This document shows positions 8,219-17,078 of a stretch of DNA of 64,000 bases, in pieces. The translations under genes and the position numbers were made by a program. Position 1 is the stretch's first letter; every line of letters starts with the position of its first letter. Where the stretch lies: assembly GCF_004340785.1 (NCBI RefSeq), contig NZ_SLXS01000011.1, positions 19,881 to 83,880 of the forward strand, read 5' to 3'. This DNA comes from Tumebacillus sp. BK434 (lineage in GTDB: Bacteria > Bacillota > Bacilli > Tumebacillales > Tumebacillaceae). The notes under the pieces were generated by a model. The model saw only the letters and a program-made list of their open reading frames with translations, searched no databases and was not told where the DNA came from.

Positions 8219-8256
8219 AACAGCCCCCTTGGAACCGGGTTCCAAAGGGGCTGTTT
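8219..8256 (+). terminator. Terminator after the RND pump
   Basis: AACAGCCCCCTTGGAACC pairs with GGTTCCAAAGGGGCTGTT, about 17 bp with one bulge, then TTTCTG. Strong stem, weak T run. Confidence 0.8.
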
Positions 8257-8284
8257 TCTGTCTGCTTTCCTTTTTTACCAATCT

Positions 8285-8293
8285 TGTTATAAT
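8285..8293 (+). promoter_or_regulatory. Extended -10 promoter for the LysR gene
   Basis: TGTTATAAT: TGn extension and perfect TATAAT at 8288-8293, about 85 nt before the GTG start. The -35 is not obvious. Confidence 0.4.
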
Positions 8294-8378
8294 AGCCTTA
8301 ACTACTTTTCTTTCCATCAGTAAAATTTTTCTTCATGATTTTTTATATTAACTTGAACGAATAAAAGGAGGTGACGCG

Positions 8379-9275
8379 GTGACGCTGCTCCAATTTCAGG
8401 TGTTTGTGACGGTGACCGAAACGAAAAGTTTTACCAAAGCAGGCGAACAGCTCGGGCTGACCCAGTCGGCCGTGTCGCAGGCGATTTCATCGCTGGAATC
8501 GGCGCTCGGCGTGACGCTGCTCCATCGCAGCCGCAGCGGGATCACACCGACGCAGATCGGCGAGCGGATGCTGCTCCACGTGCGGGAAGTGCTGCGCCGG
8601 ACGATGCTGATGAAGCAGGAGGCGTCCGCGTCCCTCGGGCTGGAGTCCGGTACGCTGCGCATCGGTGCAATCCCGGCCATGGCGGCGAAGCTGCTGCCGG
8701 GTATCCTCGGCGGCTTCAAAAGCCGCTTTCCGGGGATCGAGCTGATCTTGCTGGAAGGCAGCCGGAACGAGGTGGCCGAATGGGTGCTGCACTCGGTCGT
8801 CGATGTTGGCTTGCTGCCGCTGCCGATCGACGGGCTGCCGCTTCACTCCCTGCCGCTGGTCGAGGACCGCTTCCATGTGTACCTGCCACCCGGCCATGCC
8901 TTGGAGCGGGAGCAGGCGCTGCGGCCTGAACAGTTGAATGGCGAGCCGTTCCTGTTATCAAAAGGGAGCTGTGACGCGCCCGTCCGCACCTTGTTTGCAG
9001 CGCGGGGACTGACGCTCAATGTGCAGTTTGAGGTGCGCGATCCGGCGACGATCCTCGCGATGGTGCAGGAAGGGCTCGGCATCACGGTGCTGCCGGAGCT
9101 GTGCATTCCGGCGAGCCTGCCAGACGTGACGGCGCTGCCCTTGGCGCCGGAAGCGACGCGCACGCTGGGCTTGGCGGTGCGCTGTCTGCAGACGGTGTCG
9201 CCGGCGGCTGCCGGGCTGATCAATCTTGCCCAGGCGTACGTCAGACAGCAGTGCCCGGGCTGTGTCGCTGTGTAA
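8379..9275 (+). CDS. LysR-family transcriptional regulator
   Basis: A 298-residue regulator. The N-terminal winged helix-turn-helix spans residues 1-60 (SFTKAGEQLGLTQSAVSQAISSLESALGV), and the type 2 periplasmic-binding-protein-like effector domain spans about 90-290 (LRIGAIPAMAAKLLPGIL..., later MVQEGLGITVLPEL). It starts at GTG 8379 with AAAGGAGGTGACGC just upstream. It binds DNA as a tetramer and usually responds to a small metabolite. The MFS transporter gene 18 bp downstream on the same strand is a likely co-transcribed partner, although LysR targets are more often divergent. The effector cannot be told from the sequence. Confidence 0.92.
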   Translation: MTLLQFQVFVTVTETKSFTKAGEQLGLTQSAVSQAISSLESALGVTLLHRSRSGITPTQIGERMLLHVREVLRRTMLMKQEASASLGLESGTLRIGAIPAMAAKLLPGILGGFKSRFPGIELILLEGSRNEVAEWVLHSVVDVGLLPLPIDGLPLHSLPLVEDRFHVYLPPGHALEREQALRPEQLNGEPFLLSKGSCDAPVRTLFAARGLTLNVQFEVRDPATILAMVQEGLGITVLPELCIPASLPDVTALPLAPEATRTLGLAVRCLQTVSPAAAGLINLAQAYVRQQCPGCVAV

Positions 9276-9293
9276 GAGTGGAGGATTTGAACC

Positions 9294-10490
9294 ATGAATT
9301 CAAAATTGGTTCGCAACAACGTCTGGCTGATCTACGCCTACACGTTTGCGACCGGACTGTTTTTTGACCGTGCGCTCTGGGTCTTGTTCTTAGTCGAGCG
9401 CGGGATGAATATGGCGCAGGTCGGCTTGCTGGAATCACTCCTGCATGTGGCGATCCTGCTGTTCGAAGTGCCGACCGGCATCGTCGCCGACCTCTACGGA
9501 CGGCGCAAAAGCATGTTGATCGGCACGTTTATCTCGCTGTTTTATGCGCTGTTCATGATGATCTCCGGCAACTTTTTCACCTTTACGCTCGCCTTCGCCC
9601 TGATGGGGCTGTCAGCCACGTTCAAGACCGGCGCGTCGCAGGCCCTGCTCTATGAAACGCTGCAGGCCGGGGGCCGGGAGAGCAGCTACACGAAGATCAT
9701 GGGCAACGAGACCGCTCTGTTCCTGCTGTCGCTGTCGATCGCGCAGTGGACGGGCGGCTTGATGGCCGGGGTGAGCTGGACGGTGGTCTACACTTCGATC
9801 ATCATCGCGCAACTCGTGGCGATGGCGCTGGTCTTCTTCGTCAAAGAGCCGGAGCGGGTACACCATTCGGAGGAACGGGAGCAGACGGGGAAAAAGTCGA
9901 CCTGGCAGCTGTGGGCCGGGCAGTTCGCCGACACGCTGTCGATCTGGAAAAAGGAGCCTTCGCTGCGCAAGCCGGTCGTGCTGTTCGTGGCGGTGGTGAC
10001 GATCATCACCGTCGTGATCTTCTACGCGCAGGAGCATTTCAAAAGGCAAGGGTTTACGACGGGCGAGATCGGGTTCATCTTCATGGCCGAAGCGCTGCTC
10101 AGCGCGCTGGCGGCGAAACTGGCGCATCGGGTGGAAAGCAAGATCCAATTTTCCAAGCTGTTTCAAGGGATCTATTTCGGATTTCTGGTCTTGCTGCTGA
10201 TCTTCGCGGTGCTCAAAGGCTGGATCGCCGTCTTGCTGCTCTATGCGATGGGGATGCTGTCGACCGGGCTTGAACCGATCTTCTCCAACTTCGTGCAGGC
10301 CAAGCTGACCGCACAGGTGCGGGCGACCTTTTTCTCGATGATCTCGCTGTTGACCTCGTTTGGCATCATGCTGATCTTCCCGCTGTTCGGCGCGGTGGTC
10401 GACGTGATCGGCTTCACCTACTCATTCGCCGGGCTGGCTGTGCTGCTGGTCTTGATGCGCATGGTGATCCGCCGACCGGCTGCTGTATAA
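9294..10490 (+). CDS. MFS transporter
   Basis: A 398-residue major facilitator with about twelve hydrophobic helices. The loop 2-3 signature is present as GIVADLYGRRKSM (about residues 62-74), the typical DRxGRR-like motif A of drug:H+ antiporters. An uncharged tail rich in Leu/Val/Ile follows. The ATG at 9294 is preceded by GAGTGGAGGA. It follows the LysR gene closely and ends before a bidirectional terminator. Small-molecule efflux is the usual role of this branch; the substrate is unknown. The charged central loop (KEPERVHHSEEREQTGKK) lies between helices 6 and 7. Confidence 0.88.
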   Translation: MNSKLVRNNVWLIYAYTFATGLFFDRALWVLFLVERGMNMAQVGLLESLLHVAILLFEVPTGIVADLYGRRKSMLIGTFISLFYALFMMISGNFFTFTLAFALMGLSATFKTGASQALLYETLQAGGRESSYTKIMGNETALFLLSLSIAQWTGGLMAGVSWTVVYTSIIIAQLVAMALVFFVKEPERVHHSEEREQTGKKSTWQLWAGQFADTLSIWKKEPSLRKPVVLFVAVVTIITVVIFYAQEHFKRQGFTTGEIGFIFMAEALLSALAAKLAHRVESKIQFSKLFQGIYFGFLVLLLIFAVLKGWIAVLLLYAMGMLSTGLEPIFSNFVQAKLTAQVRATFFSMISLLTSFGIMLIFPLFGAVVDVIGFTYSFAGLAVLLVLMRMVIRRPAAV

Positions 10491-10526
10491 AGCAAACCGA
10501 GATGGAAATATTATACCTGACATACG

Positions 10527-10556
10527 AAAGGGAAGCCTCGCGGAGGCTTCCCTTTT
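10527..10556. terminator. Bidirectional terminator between convergent MFS genes
   Basis: AAAGGGAAGCCTCGCGGAGGCTTCCCTTTT: a near-perfect 13-bp stem with A and T runs on both sides, lying between the ends of two converging genes. Confidence 0.88.
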
Positions 10557-10604
10557 ATGACTTGTACACGATGTCATAGACGGCGATCTCGGCGTGGCAA
10601 GCGC

Positions 10605-11846
10605 CTACTTGGCCGAACTTGGGAAATTGGACATCGGCATGGCATTCACTTGCCTGCGGGTGAGCAGCACATACCCAAAGATCAGCAAGTTGCCGATCAC
10701 CAGCACCTGCAAGACTGTGAATATGCCCAGCCAGTCTGTCAGCAAGCCCACCGGGAAGGAAATCAGCTGTGCGGCAGAAACGACGGCGCTCTGCACTCCC
10801 ATCACCTTCCCCATGTGCTGATCCGGGGCGGTCATTTGCAAAGCGGTAGCGATCACGATCCCGCCAATGGATGCTGCGGCTGCCCGTATGAAGAGCGCCA
10901 GACAGTCCAGCCATAAAAAAGGCGAGACAGCGATCACCCATGTGGTCAGGCACAGCGCGGCTACATTGAAGATGATGGTGCCGAAGACATTTCGTTTGAA
11001 ATACTGATCGAATGTTCCGCAGATCACCGACCCCACCACATAACCGATGCCCAATGACGAGTTCAGCCAGCCGGCCGTTTCCACACCAAGATGGAGCAGG
11101 TTGTCGGAGATCGAAGGGAACAGATAGTCGATCCGTCCCAAGGCAATAAACAAAAAGTTAAGAATGACCATCGTCAGCAGCACCCGCTGCATTCGAAACG
11201 CTTCCCCCGCATGTTTCAGTTCGGAAAACAGGGTCGGCTTGACGCTCACGTCCTGAATTTTGTCCGGTATCTTCATCTGCCAGATCGCATAGAGGATCGC
11301 CGAGAAGCTCAAGAAGTTTATGTAGAACACCATTTTGTATCCAAACAGAGCAACCAGCGCAGAGCCGATGACCGGCCCGGCAAACAGCGCCAACTGAAAG
11401 GTTGCATTATAGACTGACAGCGCTTTGGACAATTGCTCGGCCGGCACGATGTTCGGCACGATCGAGCGCCGGGCAGGAAGATCCAGCCCGATCAGCAAAC
11501 CATACAAAAAGTTGATCGTATAGTACAAGTAGAGCTCCATCACGTTGAACGTGATCAACACGGCGAGCAGCAAGGTCAGAACTGCTTGCGCTCCTTGCGT
11601 AAAGAACAAGAGTTTCCGCCGATTGAAACGGTCGGCAAGGATCCCGCCGATGAGCATGAACAGAATGTTTGGCAAGGCCTGCGTAAAGATCAGCAGCGAG
11701 ACGTCCGTCGCGGAGTTATGGAAGGAGAAAATATACCATTGCTCCGCATAGAGCTGCGCCCATGTTCCAAGGTTGGAGACGATCAGCCCCAGCCAGAGCA
11801 GACGGAAATCGCGGATTTTCAGGACGGTAAACAGATTGGAAGCCAT
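10605..11846 (-). CDS. MFS transporter, EntS/secretion-effector type
   Basis: A 413-residue twelve-helix permease. The opening (FTVLKIRDFRLLWLGLIVSNLGTWAQ) and the loop GGILADRFNRRKLL are characteristic of the MFS_3 group that includes EntS and macrolide exporters. The ATG at 11846 is used because GGAGAGG lies 7 nt upstream; a GTG directly before it is too close. It converges on the preceding MFS gene and is transcribed alone from the promoter at 11911-11940. Export of a siderophore- or antibiotic-like compound is the usual family role, not shown here. Confidence 0.87.
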   Translation of the reverse strand: MASNLFTVLKIRDFRLLWLGLIVSNLGTWAQLYAEQWYIFSFHNSATDVSLLIFTQALPNILFMLIGGILADRFNRRKLLFFTQGAQAVLTLLLAVLITFNVMELYLYYTINFLYGLLIGLDLPARRSIVPNIVPAEQLSKALSVYNATFQLALFAGPVIGSALVALFGYKMVFYINFLSFSAILYAIWQMKIPDKIQDVSVKPTLFSELKHAGEAFRMQRVLLTMVILNFLFIALGRIDYLFPSISDNLLHLGVETAGWLNSSLGIGYVVGSVICGTFDQYFKRNVFGTIIFNVAALCLTTWVIAVSPFLWLDCLALFIRAAAASIGGIVIATALQMTAPDQHMGKVMGVQSAVVSAAQLISFPVGLLTDWLGIFTVLQVLVIGNLLIFGYVLLTRRQVNAMPMSNFPSSAK

Positions 11847-11910
11847 CACTACACCTCTCCGGATGATCCGCCCGATTCAAGGCTGTCGCGGATTCCTTTT
11901 TCTTCAAGTT

Positions 11911-11940
11911 ACTATACTGCTGATCCTCCGCTTGCGTCAA
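11911..11940 (-). promoter_or_regulatory. Sigma-A promoter of the MFS gene
   Basis: Minus strand TTGACG (11940-11935), 18-nt spacer, TATAGT (11916-11911), about 65 nt upstream of the ATG at 11846. Confidence 0.65.
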
Positions 11941-11990
11941 CAAAATCATCTGAAAATATTAATGTTCAATTTACTTATCGGGATGACAGC

Positions 11991-12024
11991 AAAAAAGAGT
12001 CAAGTGTGTACACAACTCGACTCC
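11991..12024 (-). terminator. Terminator after the TerC-family gene
   Basis: Minus strand GAGTCGAGTTGTGT loops to ACACACTTGACTC with two mismatched positions, followed by TTTTTT. It lies 18 nt past the stop at 12042. Confidence 0.75.
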
Positions 12025-12041
12025 TCGATTGGCAGATCGAC

Positions 12042-12728
12042 TTATTTTCTTGAAAACGGCACGCTGACCACGCGGTTTTGCTGCTTCCGTCCGTACAACA
12101 GGAACGCTGCGACGAGCAGCCAGGGGATGAACGCTTCCGCTTGGGTGAGGTGGGTGGTGAGATAGGGGCCGACGAAGCGGTCTTCGCGGACCAGCTCCCA
12201 GGCGGTGTAGCCGAGGAAGGCGGCGGCGAGGGTGATCACGTAGGGGTAACGGTGCATGATCCGGGTCACGAGGCCGGCGCCAAACATGATCACCGGGACG
12301 GAGACGAGCAGCCCGATCCCGATCAACAGCAGGTCTCCACCGGCAACGGCGGCGACGGCGACCGTGTTGTCGACGCTCATCACGAGGTCGGCGATCATGA
12401 TCGTTTTCACGGCGCTCCACAGGGTGGACTGCCGGCTTTGGGCCTGTGTTTGCTCATGCTCTTGGCGGAGCAGGGAGATCGCGATGTAGACGAGCAGCAC
12501 CCCGCCTGCCGCCTGCAGGAAGGGGATCTCCAACAGCCTGGCCGCGATAAAGGTCAAGGCGACTTTTAACACCACCGTCCCCATGCTTCCCCACCAGAAC
12601 GCTTTTTTCTGCAGCTGGGCGGGCAGGTTGCGGCAGACGAGCGCGATCAGCAAGGCGTTGTCACAGCTGAGCACGATGTTGATCAGGATGAGTTTGATCA
12701 GTTCGGCTGCAAATGAATCGGCGAGCAT
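12042..12728 (-). CDS. TerC-family integral membrane protein (YjbE-like)
   Basis: A 228-residue membrane protein with about seven helices. Two inverted-repeat halves each carry an acidic signature inside a helix: VLSCDNALLIALV (about residues 18-30) and LVMSVDNTVAVAAVAGG (about 114-130). These paired Asp-Asn motifs define the TerC/YjbE/YkoY family, proposed in Bacillus to export manganese, including loading of exported metalloproteins. The ATG at 12728 is preceded by GGAGGTGCACC. I see no yybP-ykoY manganese riboswitch in the short upstream gap. It is a single gene with its own terminator. Substrate assignment follows the family, not the sequence. Confidence 0.88.
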   Translation of the reverse strand: MLADSFAAELIKLILINIVLSCDNALLIALVCRNLPAQLQKKAFWWGSMGTVVLKVALTFIAARLLEIPFLQAAGGVLLVYIAISLLRQEHEQTQAQSRQSTLWSAVKTIMIADLVMSVDNTVAVAAVAGGDLLLIGIGLLVSVPVIMFGAGLVTRIMHRYPYVITLAAAFLGYTAWELVREDRFVGPYLTTHLTQAEAFIPWLLVAAFLLYGRKQQNRVVSVPFSRK

Positions 12729-12802
12729 GTCAGGTGCACCTCCGGCTTGTCAGTCATTCCACCTTCTACTGTATGTGCGGCAAGGGAGGAGTCATGACCA
12801 TT

Positions 12803-13621
12803 TCAAGGGAGAAAGCCTTGTTGGGAGATGAAGATCGTATCCGGCGGAAACTCGGCTTGCAGACGGTGCAGGACACGGAGATAAGCGTCGCGGCTGTACC
12901 AGTCCTCAAAGCCGTGCTCATGGTACATGTCCCCGATGCGCAGTCGCTCAGTGCGCTTGCCGCCGCTGCCGTCGCCCATGAAGAAGTCGTCGAGGCAGAC
13001 GCGGCTGACGATGCCGGCGAGCGTGCGGGCGAAATGGTCGCTGCTCGGCAAAACGGGCGCGATCGTCGCTTGCACCGGGATGCCCGCGTCGGCGAGCGTT
13101 TGCAGAGCTTTGAGCCGGGCAGGGATCGGCGGGGCTTGCGGCGAGAAGAGCTTGCGGATGTCGTCGCGGTCGGTCTCGACGGTGACCGAGACGCGAATGC
13201 GATCCTTTAGCGCCTGAAACAGGTCGAGGTCGCGGGCGACGAGCGGGCTGCGGGTCTGGACGAACAAGAAGTCGGGCGGATGCTCCACCATCGTTTCCAG
13301 CAAGCTCCGGGTGACTTTTTCCTGCGCTTCGAGCGGCTGGTACGGGTCGGTGCTGGAAGACATGAAGATGGTGACCGGGCCTTTTTGGCGGGCGTTCTGC
13401 AGCTCTTTGTTCAGCTTGGCGGCCGCTTCCGTTTTGACATCGATCCAGGTGCCCCACGCTTCGCCCCGAAACAGCGCCACCGGCATCTGGCGGACGTAGC
13501 AGTAGGAGCAGGCATAGGAGCAGCCGGTGTACGGGTTGAGGGTGTGGCTGTAGCCGGTGAGATAGCCGCTCGCCGGGTTGAGGAGCTTGGACGGCTTTTT
13601 ATGGGTGATCGTGTGTTTCAC
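12803..13621 (-). CDS. Radical SAM protein, spore photoproduct lyase-like family
   Basis: A 272-residue radical SAM enzyme. The iron-sulphur motif is C34-x3-C38-x2-C41 (TGCSYACSYCY), followed by the partial TIM barrel with FMSSSTDPYQPLE and RLKALQTLADAGIPVQATIAPVLP. The pattern fits the SPL-like proteins (as in mycobacterial Rv2578c) rather than the true sporulation-specific SplB, which is longer (about 340 residues) and has a different C-terminus. A DNA-lesion repair role is often assumed for the family but not proven. It starts at GTG 13621 (AGGAGGCTTGCT upstream), which lies inside the end of the M81 peptidase gene, a 23-bp overlap, so the two are co-transcribed. Confidence 0.85.
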   Translation of the reverse strand: MKHTITHKKPSKLLNPASGYLTGYSHTLNPYTGCSYACSYCYVRQMPVALFRGEAWGTWIDVKTEAAAKLNKELQNARQKGPVTIFMSSSTDPYQPLEAQEKVTRSLLETMVEHPPDFLFVQTRSPLVARDLDLFQALKDRIRVSVTVETDRDDIRKLFSPQAPPIPARLKALQTLADAGIPVQATIAPVLPSSDHFARTLAGIVSRVCLDDFFMGDGSGGKRTERLRIGDMYHEHGFEDWYSRDAYLRVLHRLQAEFPPDTIFISQQGFLP

Positions 13622-15122
13622 AGCAAGCCTCCTCTGCGATTTCGTCGAGCGGCCAGACCGGGCGCGGGATGTTTCGGTAGGGAAAGCGGTGCAGGCTCGG
13701 GTTGGCCGGGCCGGGCGCGTCGACTTCGAGGATGGAGCTGGCGATCGGCTCGAAGGAGGCGCGGAAATGGCCGCGGGACTTGATGACCAGCACGGGCATC
13801 GCGGCCGGGTCGATGCCGACGCTGGTGAAGACGGCGGTGTCGATGCAGGCGCGGCGGTGCGTGGTGATGACGAGCTTCAGACCGCCCGTCTCGATGACGG
13901 CGGTCGGGCCCATGTCTTGCTCGCCCCGGCTGACCGGGGAGGTCGCCGTGAAGCGGCCGTCGGTGAGGGCGAGGACGGTGCCAACGACCTCCAGCGGTGC
14001 GCCGTAGTCGGGGCAGGATCGGCCGCCGATGGTGAAGCGGGCGGTGTTGTTCAGGCCGGTGCTGATGGCCTGCTCGACCGTCTCCGGGTCGTGGATGCAG
14101 GCGACAGCAACGCCTGTGACGCCGCAGCGCAGCAGTTCGTGGAGCAGGACGGTCGTGTCGGCAGCCCCTCCCCCGGTCGGGTTGTCGGCGACATCGGCGA
14201 GGATGATCGGGCCGGAGGGGCGGTTGACGTCTGCCAAAAGAGAGAGCGTTTGCCGGACGGCCGCTTCGTAAGTGGGGATTTCTTTGAGAAATTGGTCGCG
14301 GATCTCCCATGCTTTGGCGGCGATAGCGGTGGCGCATGCGGCCGCGAGGGATGAGTCGCCGTCCGCGGTGGCGACGATGGAGAGACCGGCACCGGAAAAA
14401 TCGCAGTACGGGAAACCTCCGAAGACGGAAACGTTTAAGATACCCGGTCGCTCCTCCCACTGGCGGGCAAGGGCGAACAGCTCGGCCATCGGACCTTCTG
14501 CTGTGCGCATGTTGATCGTCGGCGGGAGCATGCGGTGCGGCGGATCGGCATGCGCGGTGACCGGGCGGATGGTGCCGAGCAGGGCCTGCTCCATGCAGGC
14601 GGCAGCTTCGGTGGCGCGCTCGATCAGGTCGATGTGCGGGTTGGTGTCAAAGGCAAAGACCCCGTCACAGTGCGCGCACATCTCCGGTGTGATGTTGCCG
14701 TGCAGGTCCATGGCGAGGATCAGCGGCCGGTCGCCGATGATGCCCTTCACCGCCCGGCAGATGTCGCCTTCGACGTCGTCGGTGCCTTCCGCCATCATCG
14801 CGCCGTGCATGAAGAGGAGTACGCCGTCCGGCTGTTCGCGCTCGATGGGGGCGAGCAACTGCTCTTTCATCCACCGATAGTGCTGTGCATCGGTCGGCTT
14901 GGAAGGCAGTGTCTGCGCAGCCAAAGTGGGGATGACTTCCCATCCTGCTTGTTCCGCATAATCGAGAAACGCGCCGACGGGGGTATGGCTCCCCTTCCAG
15001 ATCGTCAAAATGTCTGCGCCTGCGGTCAGACCCCATGTTTCCCATTCGGAGCGCGGGGTGGATACGGGGGAAAAGCTGTTCGATTCGTGGCTGATCATGC
15101 CGATGGCGACGCGTTTTTTCAT
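13599..15122 (-). CDS. M81-family metallopeptidase (MlrC-like)
   Basis: A 507-residue protein of the M81/MlrC family, named for the linearised-microcystin peptidase MlrC. The N-terminal domain begins VAIGMISHESNSFSPVST, contains MHGAMMAEG and AMDLHGNITPEM with probable metal ligands, and the C-terminal domain contains ADVADNPTGGGAADTTVLL, all standard for the family. The ATG at 15122 has GGAGGTACTT upstream. The downstream radical SAM gene overlaps its 3' end. Most members are of unknown physiological substrate; the three peptide genes immediately upstream on the same strand make peptide degradation an attractive but untested idea, since a terminator separates them. Confidence 0.88.
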   Translation of the reverse strand: MKKRVAIGMISHESNSFSPVSTPRSEWETWGLTAGADILTIWKGSHTPVGAFLDYAEQAGWEVIPTLAAQTLPSKPTDAQHYRWMKEQLLAPIEREQPDGVLLFMHGAMMAEGTDDVEGDICRAVKGIIGDRPLILAMDLHGNITPEMCAHCDGVFAFDTNPHIDLIERATEAAACMEQALLGTIRPVTAHADPPHRMLPPTINMRTAEGPMAELFALARQWEERPGILNVSVFGGFPYCDFSGAGLSIVATADGDSSLAAACATAIAAKAWEIRDQFLKEIPTYEAAVRQTLSLLADVNRPSGPIILADVADNPTGGGAADTTVLLHELLRCGVTGVAVACIHDPETVEQAISTGLNNTARFTIGGRSCPDYGAPLEVVGTVLALTDGRFTATSPVSRGEQDMGPTAVIETGGLKLVITTHRRACIDTAVFTSVGIDPAAMPVLVIKSRGHFRASFEPIASSILEVDAPGPANPSLHRFPYRNIPRPVWPLDEIAEEACCETHDHP

Positions 15123-15161
15123 AAGTACCTCCGTTACGTGCAGATAGATAAATTTTACCAC

Positions 15162-15191
15162 AAAAAAAAGGGAAGCCCTTGCGGGCTTCCC
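15162..15191 (-). terminator. Terminator after the three-peptide cassette
   Basis: Minus strand GGGAAGCCC-gcaa-GGGCTTCCC followed by TTTTTTTT. It separates the small peptide genes from the M81 gene downstream. Confidence 0.9.
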
Positions 15192-15210
15192 TGCTCTGTG
15201 TGCGCTTGGC

Positions 15211-15345
15211 TTAGCCGCGCGCCATGTAGCTGTACTGCGGCGGGGTGTCACCGGTGTTGGCTGCCGCTTGCGACGAGGTCGCCGGTGCGCCGATCACGAT
15301 GATCGAAAAGGCCAGTGCGGTCATGAAAGCGATGCTTTTTTTCAT
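15211..15345 (-). CDS. Exported small peptide A (YMARG tail)
   Basis: A 44-residue peptide with a strong ribosome binding site (AGGAGGGAAACC before ATG 15345). MKKS plus a hydrophobic core (IAFMTALAFSIIVIGAPA) and ATSSQAA form a classical Sec signal peptide with cleavage probably after QAA or AAA, leaving a tail of about 15 residues that ends PPQYSYMARG. The first 22 residues are identical to peptide B encoded 170 bp upstream, and both end YMARG. Size, signal peptide and short mature tail resemble exported signalling propeptides (Phr/PapR/NprX type), but no TPR receptor gene is nearby. Function unknown. Confidence 0.75.
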   Translation of the reverse strand: MKKSIAFMTALAFSIIVIGAPATSSQAAANTGDTPPQYSYMARG

Positions 15346-15380
15346 GGTGGTTTCCCTCCTTAGTGGTTGACGAATTTGGT

Positions 15381-15482
15381 TTAGAAGCAGACTTCGATCG
15401 ACATGATGGCGATGATTTTGCTTTCCGGAGTTTCCGAGTGCTGAACGGTTACGTCGAGATCGAACATGTTTTGGTTTTCCAT
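15381..15482 (-). CDS. 33-residue peptide with lantibiotic-like FDLD leader box
   Basis: AAGGAGG lies 9 nt upstream of ATG 15482. The peptide has no signal sequence. Residues 7-11 are FDLDV, the same as the FNLD-type leader box of class I lantibiotics (subtilin has FDLDV), followed by a polar stretch ending TPESK. The last nine residues, AIMSIEVCF, contain S-I-E-V-C, the spacing of lanthionine ring A in nisin (S-I-S-L-C). There is only one Ser and one Cys in the putative core. No LanB, LanC or LanM gene is in the window, so a modified product cannot be claimed; it could also be an unmodified signal. It is flanked on both sides by the paired exported peptides. Confidence 0.65.
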   Translation of the reverse strand: MENQNMFDLDVTVQHSETPESKIIAIMSIEVCF

Positions 15483-15517
15483 AGGTTTTTGCCTCCTTAG
15501 GTAGGTGTGATTTTGTC

Positions 15518-15637
15518 TTAACCGCGCGCCATGTACGGCTGCGGCGTGTCGCCGGCCGCTTGCGTTGTGGTCGCCGGTGCGCCGATCACGATGATCGAAA
15601 AGGCCAGTGCGGTCATGAAGGCGATGCTCTTTTTCAT
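15518..15637 (-). CDS. Exported small peptide B (YMARG tail)
   Basis: A 39-residue peptide starting at ATG 15637 behind GAGGTGACCACA. It is a near-copy of peptide A: the signal-peptide residues 1-22 are identical, then ATTTQAAG replaces ATSSQAAAN, and the tail is shortened to GDTPQPYMARG. Predicted cleavage after QAA gives a mature peptide of about 11 residues. It is the first gene of the three-peptide cassette. Conservation of both ends, signal and YMARG, with a variable middle suggests the tail is functional. No receptor or dedicated transporter is recognisable next to it. Confidence 0.75.
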   Translation of the reverse strand: MKKSIAFMTALAFSIIVIGAPATTTQAAGDTPQPYMARG

Positions 15638-15698
15638 TGTGGTCACCTCGTTTTGTGTGTGGTGTGTTTCCCTTGACTTAAATATAAACCATACGGGG

Positions 15699-15706
15699 GT
15701 ATCCTA
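15699..15706. promoter_or_regulatory. Leader region of the peptide cassette
   Basis: Between the purD terminator and peptide B about 120 bp carry the cassette's promoter. I see an AT patch (TATATTTAA on the minus strand near 15676-15684) and an inverted element GGATAC-CCCC-GTATGG around 15687-15703, but no clear -35/-10 pair. Confidence 0.2.
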
Positions 15707-15758
15707 CATCGCAATTGTTGCGGGCGTGGAATGTCAATTTTTGCAACTTGCAGGCAAA

Positions 15759-15790
15759 CAAAAAAGCCCTGTGCAAACGCACAGGGCTCT
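15759..15790 (-). terminator. Terminator of the purine operon
   Basis: Minus strand GAGCCCTGTGC-gttt-GCACAGGGCTTTTTTGTTT, a perfect 10-bp stem with T run, 10 nt after the purD stop. Confidence 0.92.
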
Positions 15791-15800
15791 TGAGTCACAC

Positions 15801-17063
<1,263 letters not shown>

Positions 17064-17078
17064 TGGATGGCCTCCCTC

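Noticed and set aside
12729..12802. Possible yybP-ykoY manganese riboswitch before the TerC-family gene
   Set aside because: The gap is too short (74 bp) and lacks the conserved loops; only the ribosome binding site is visible.
15680..15706. TTGACT/TATCCT on the plus strand before purD as a promoter
   Set aside because: The spacer is 21 bp and there is no plus-strand gene downstream.
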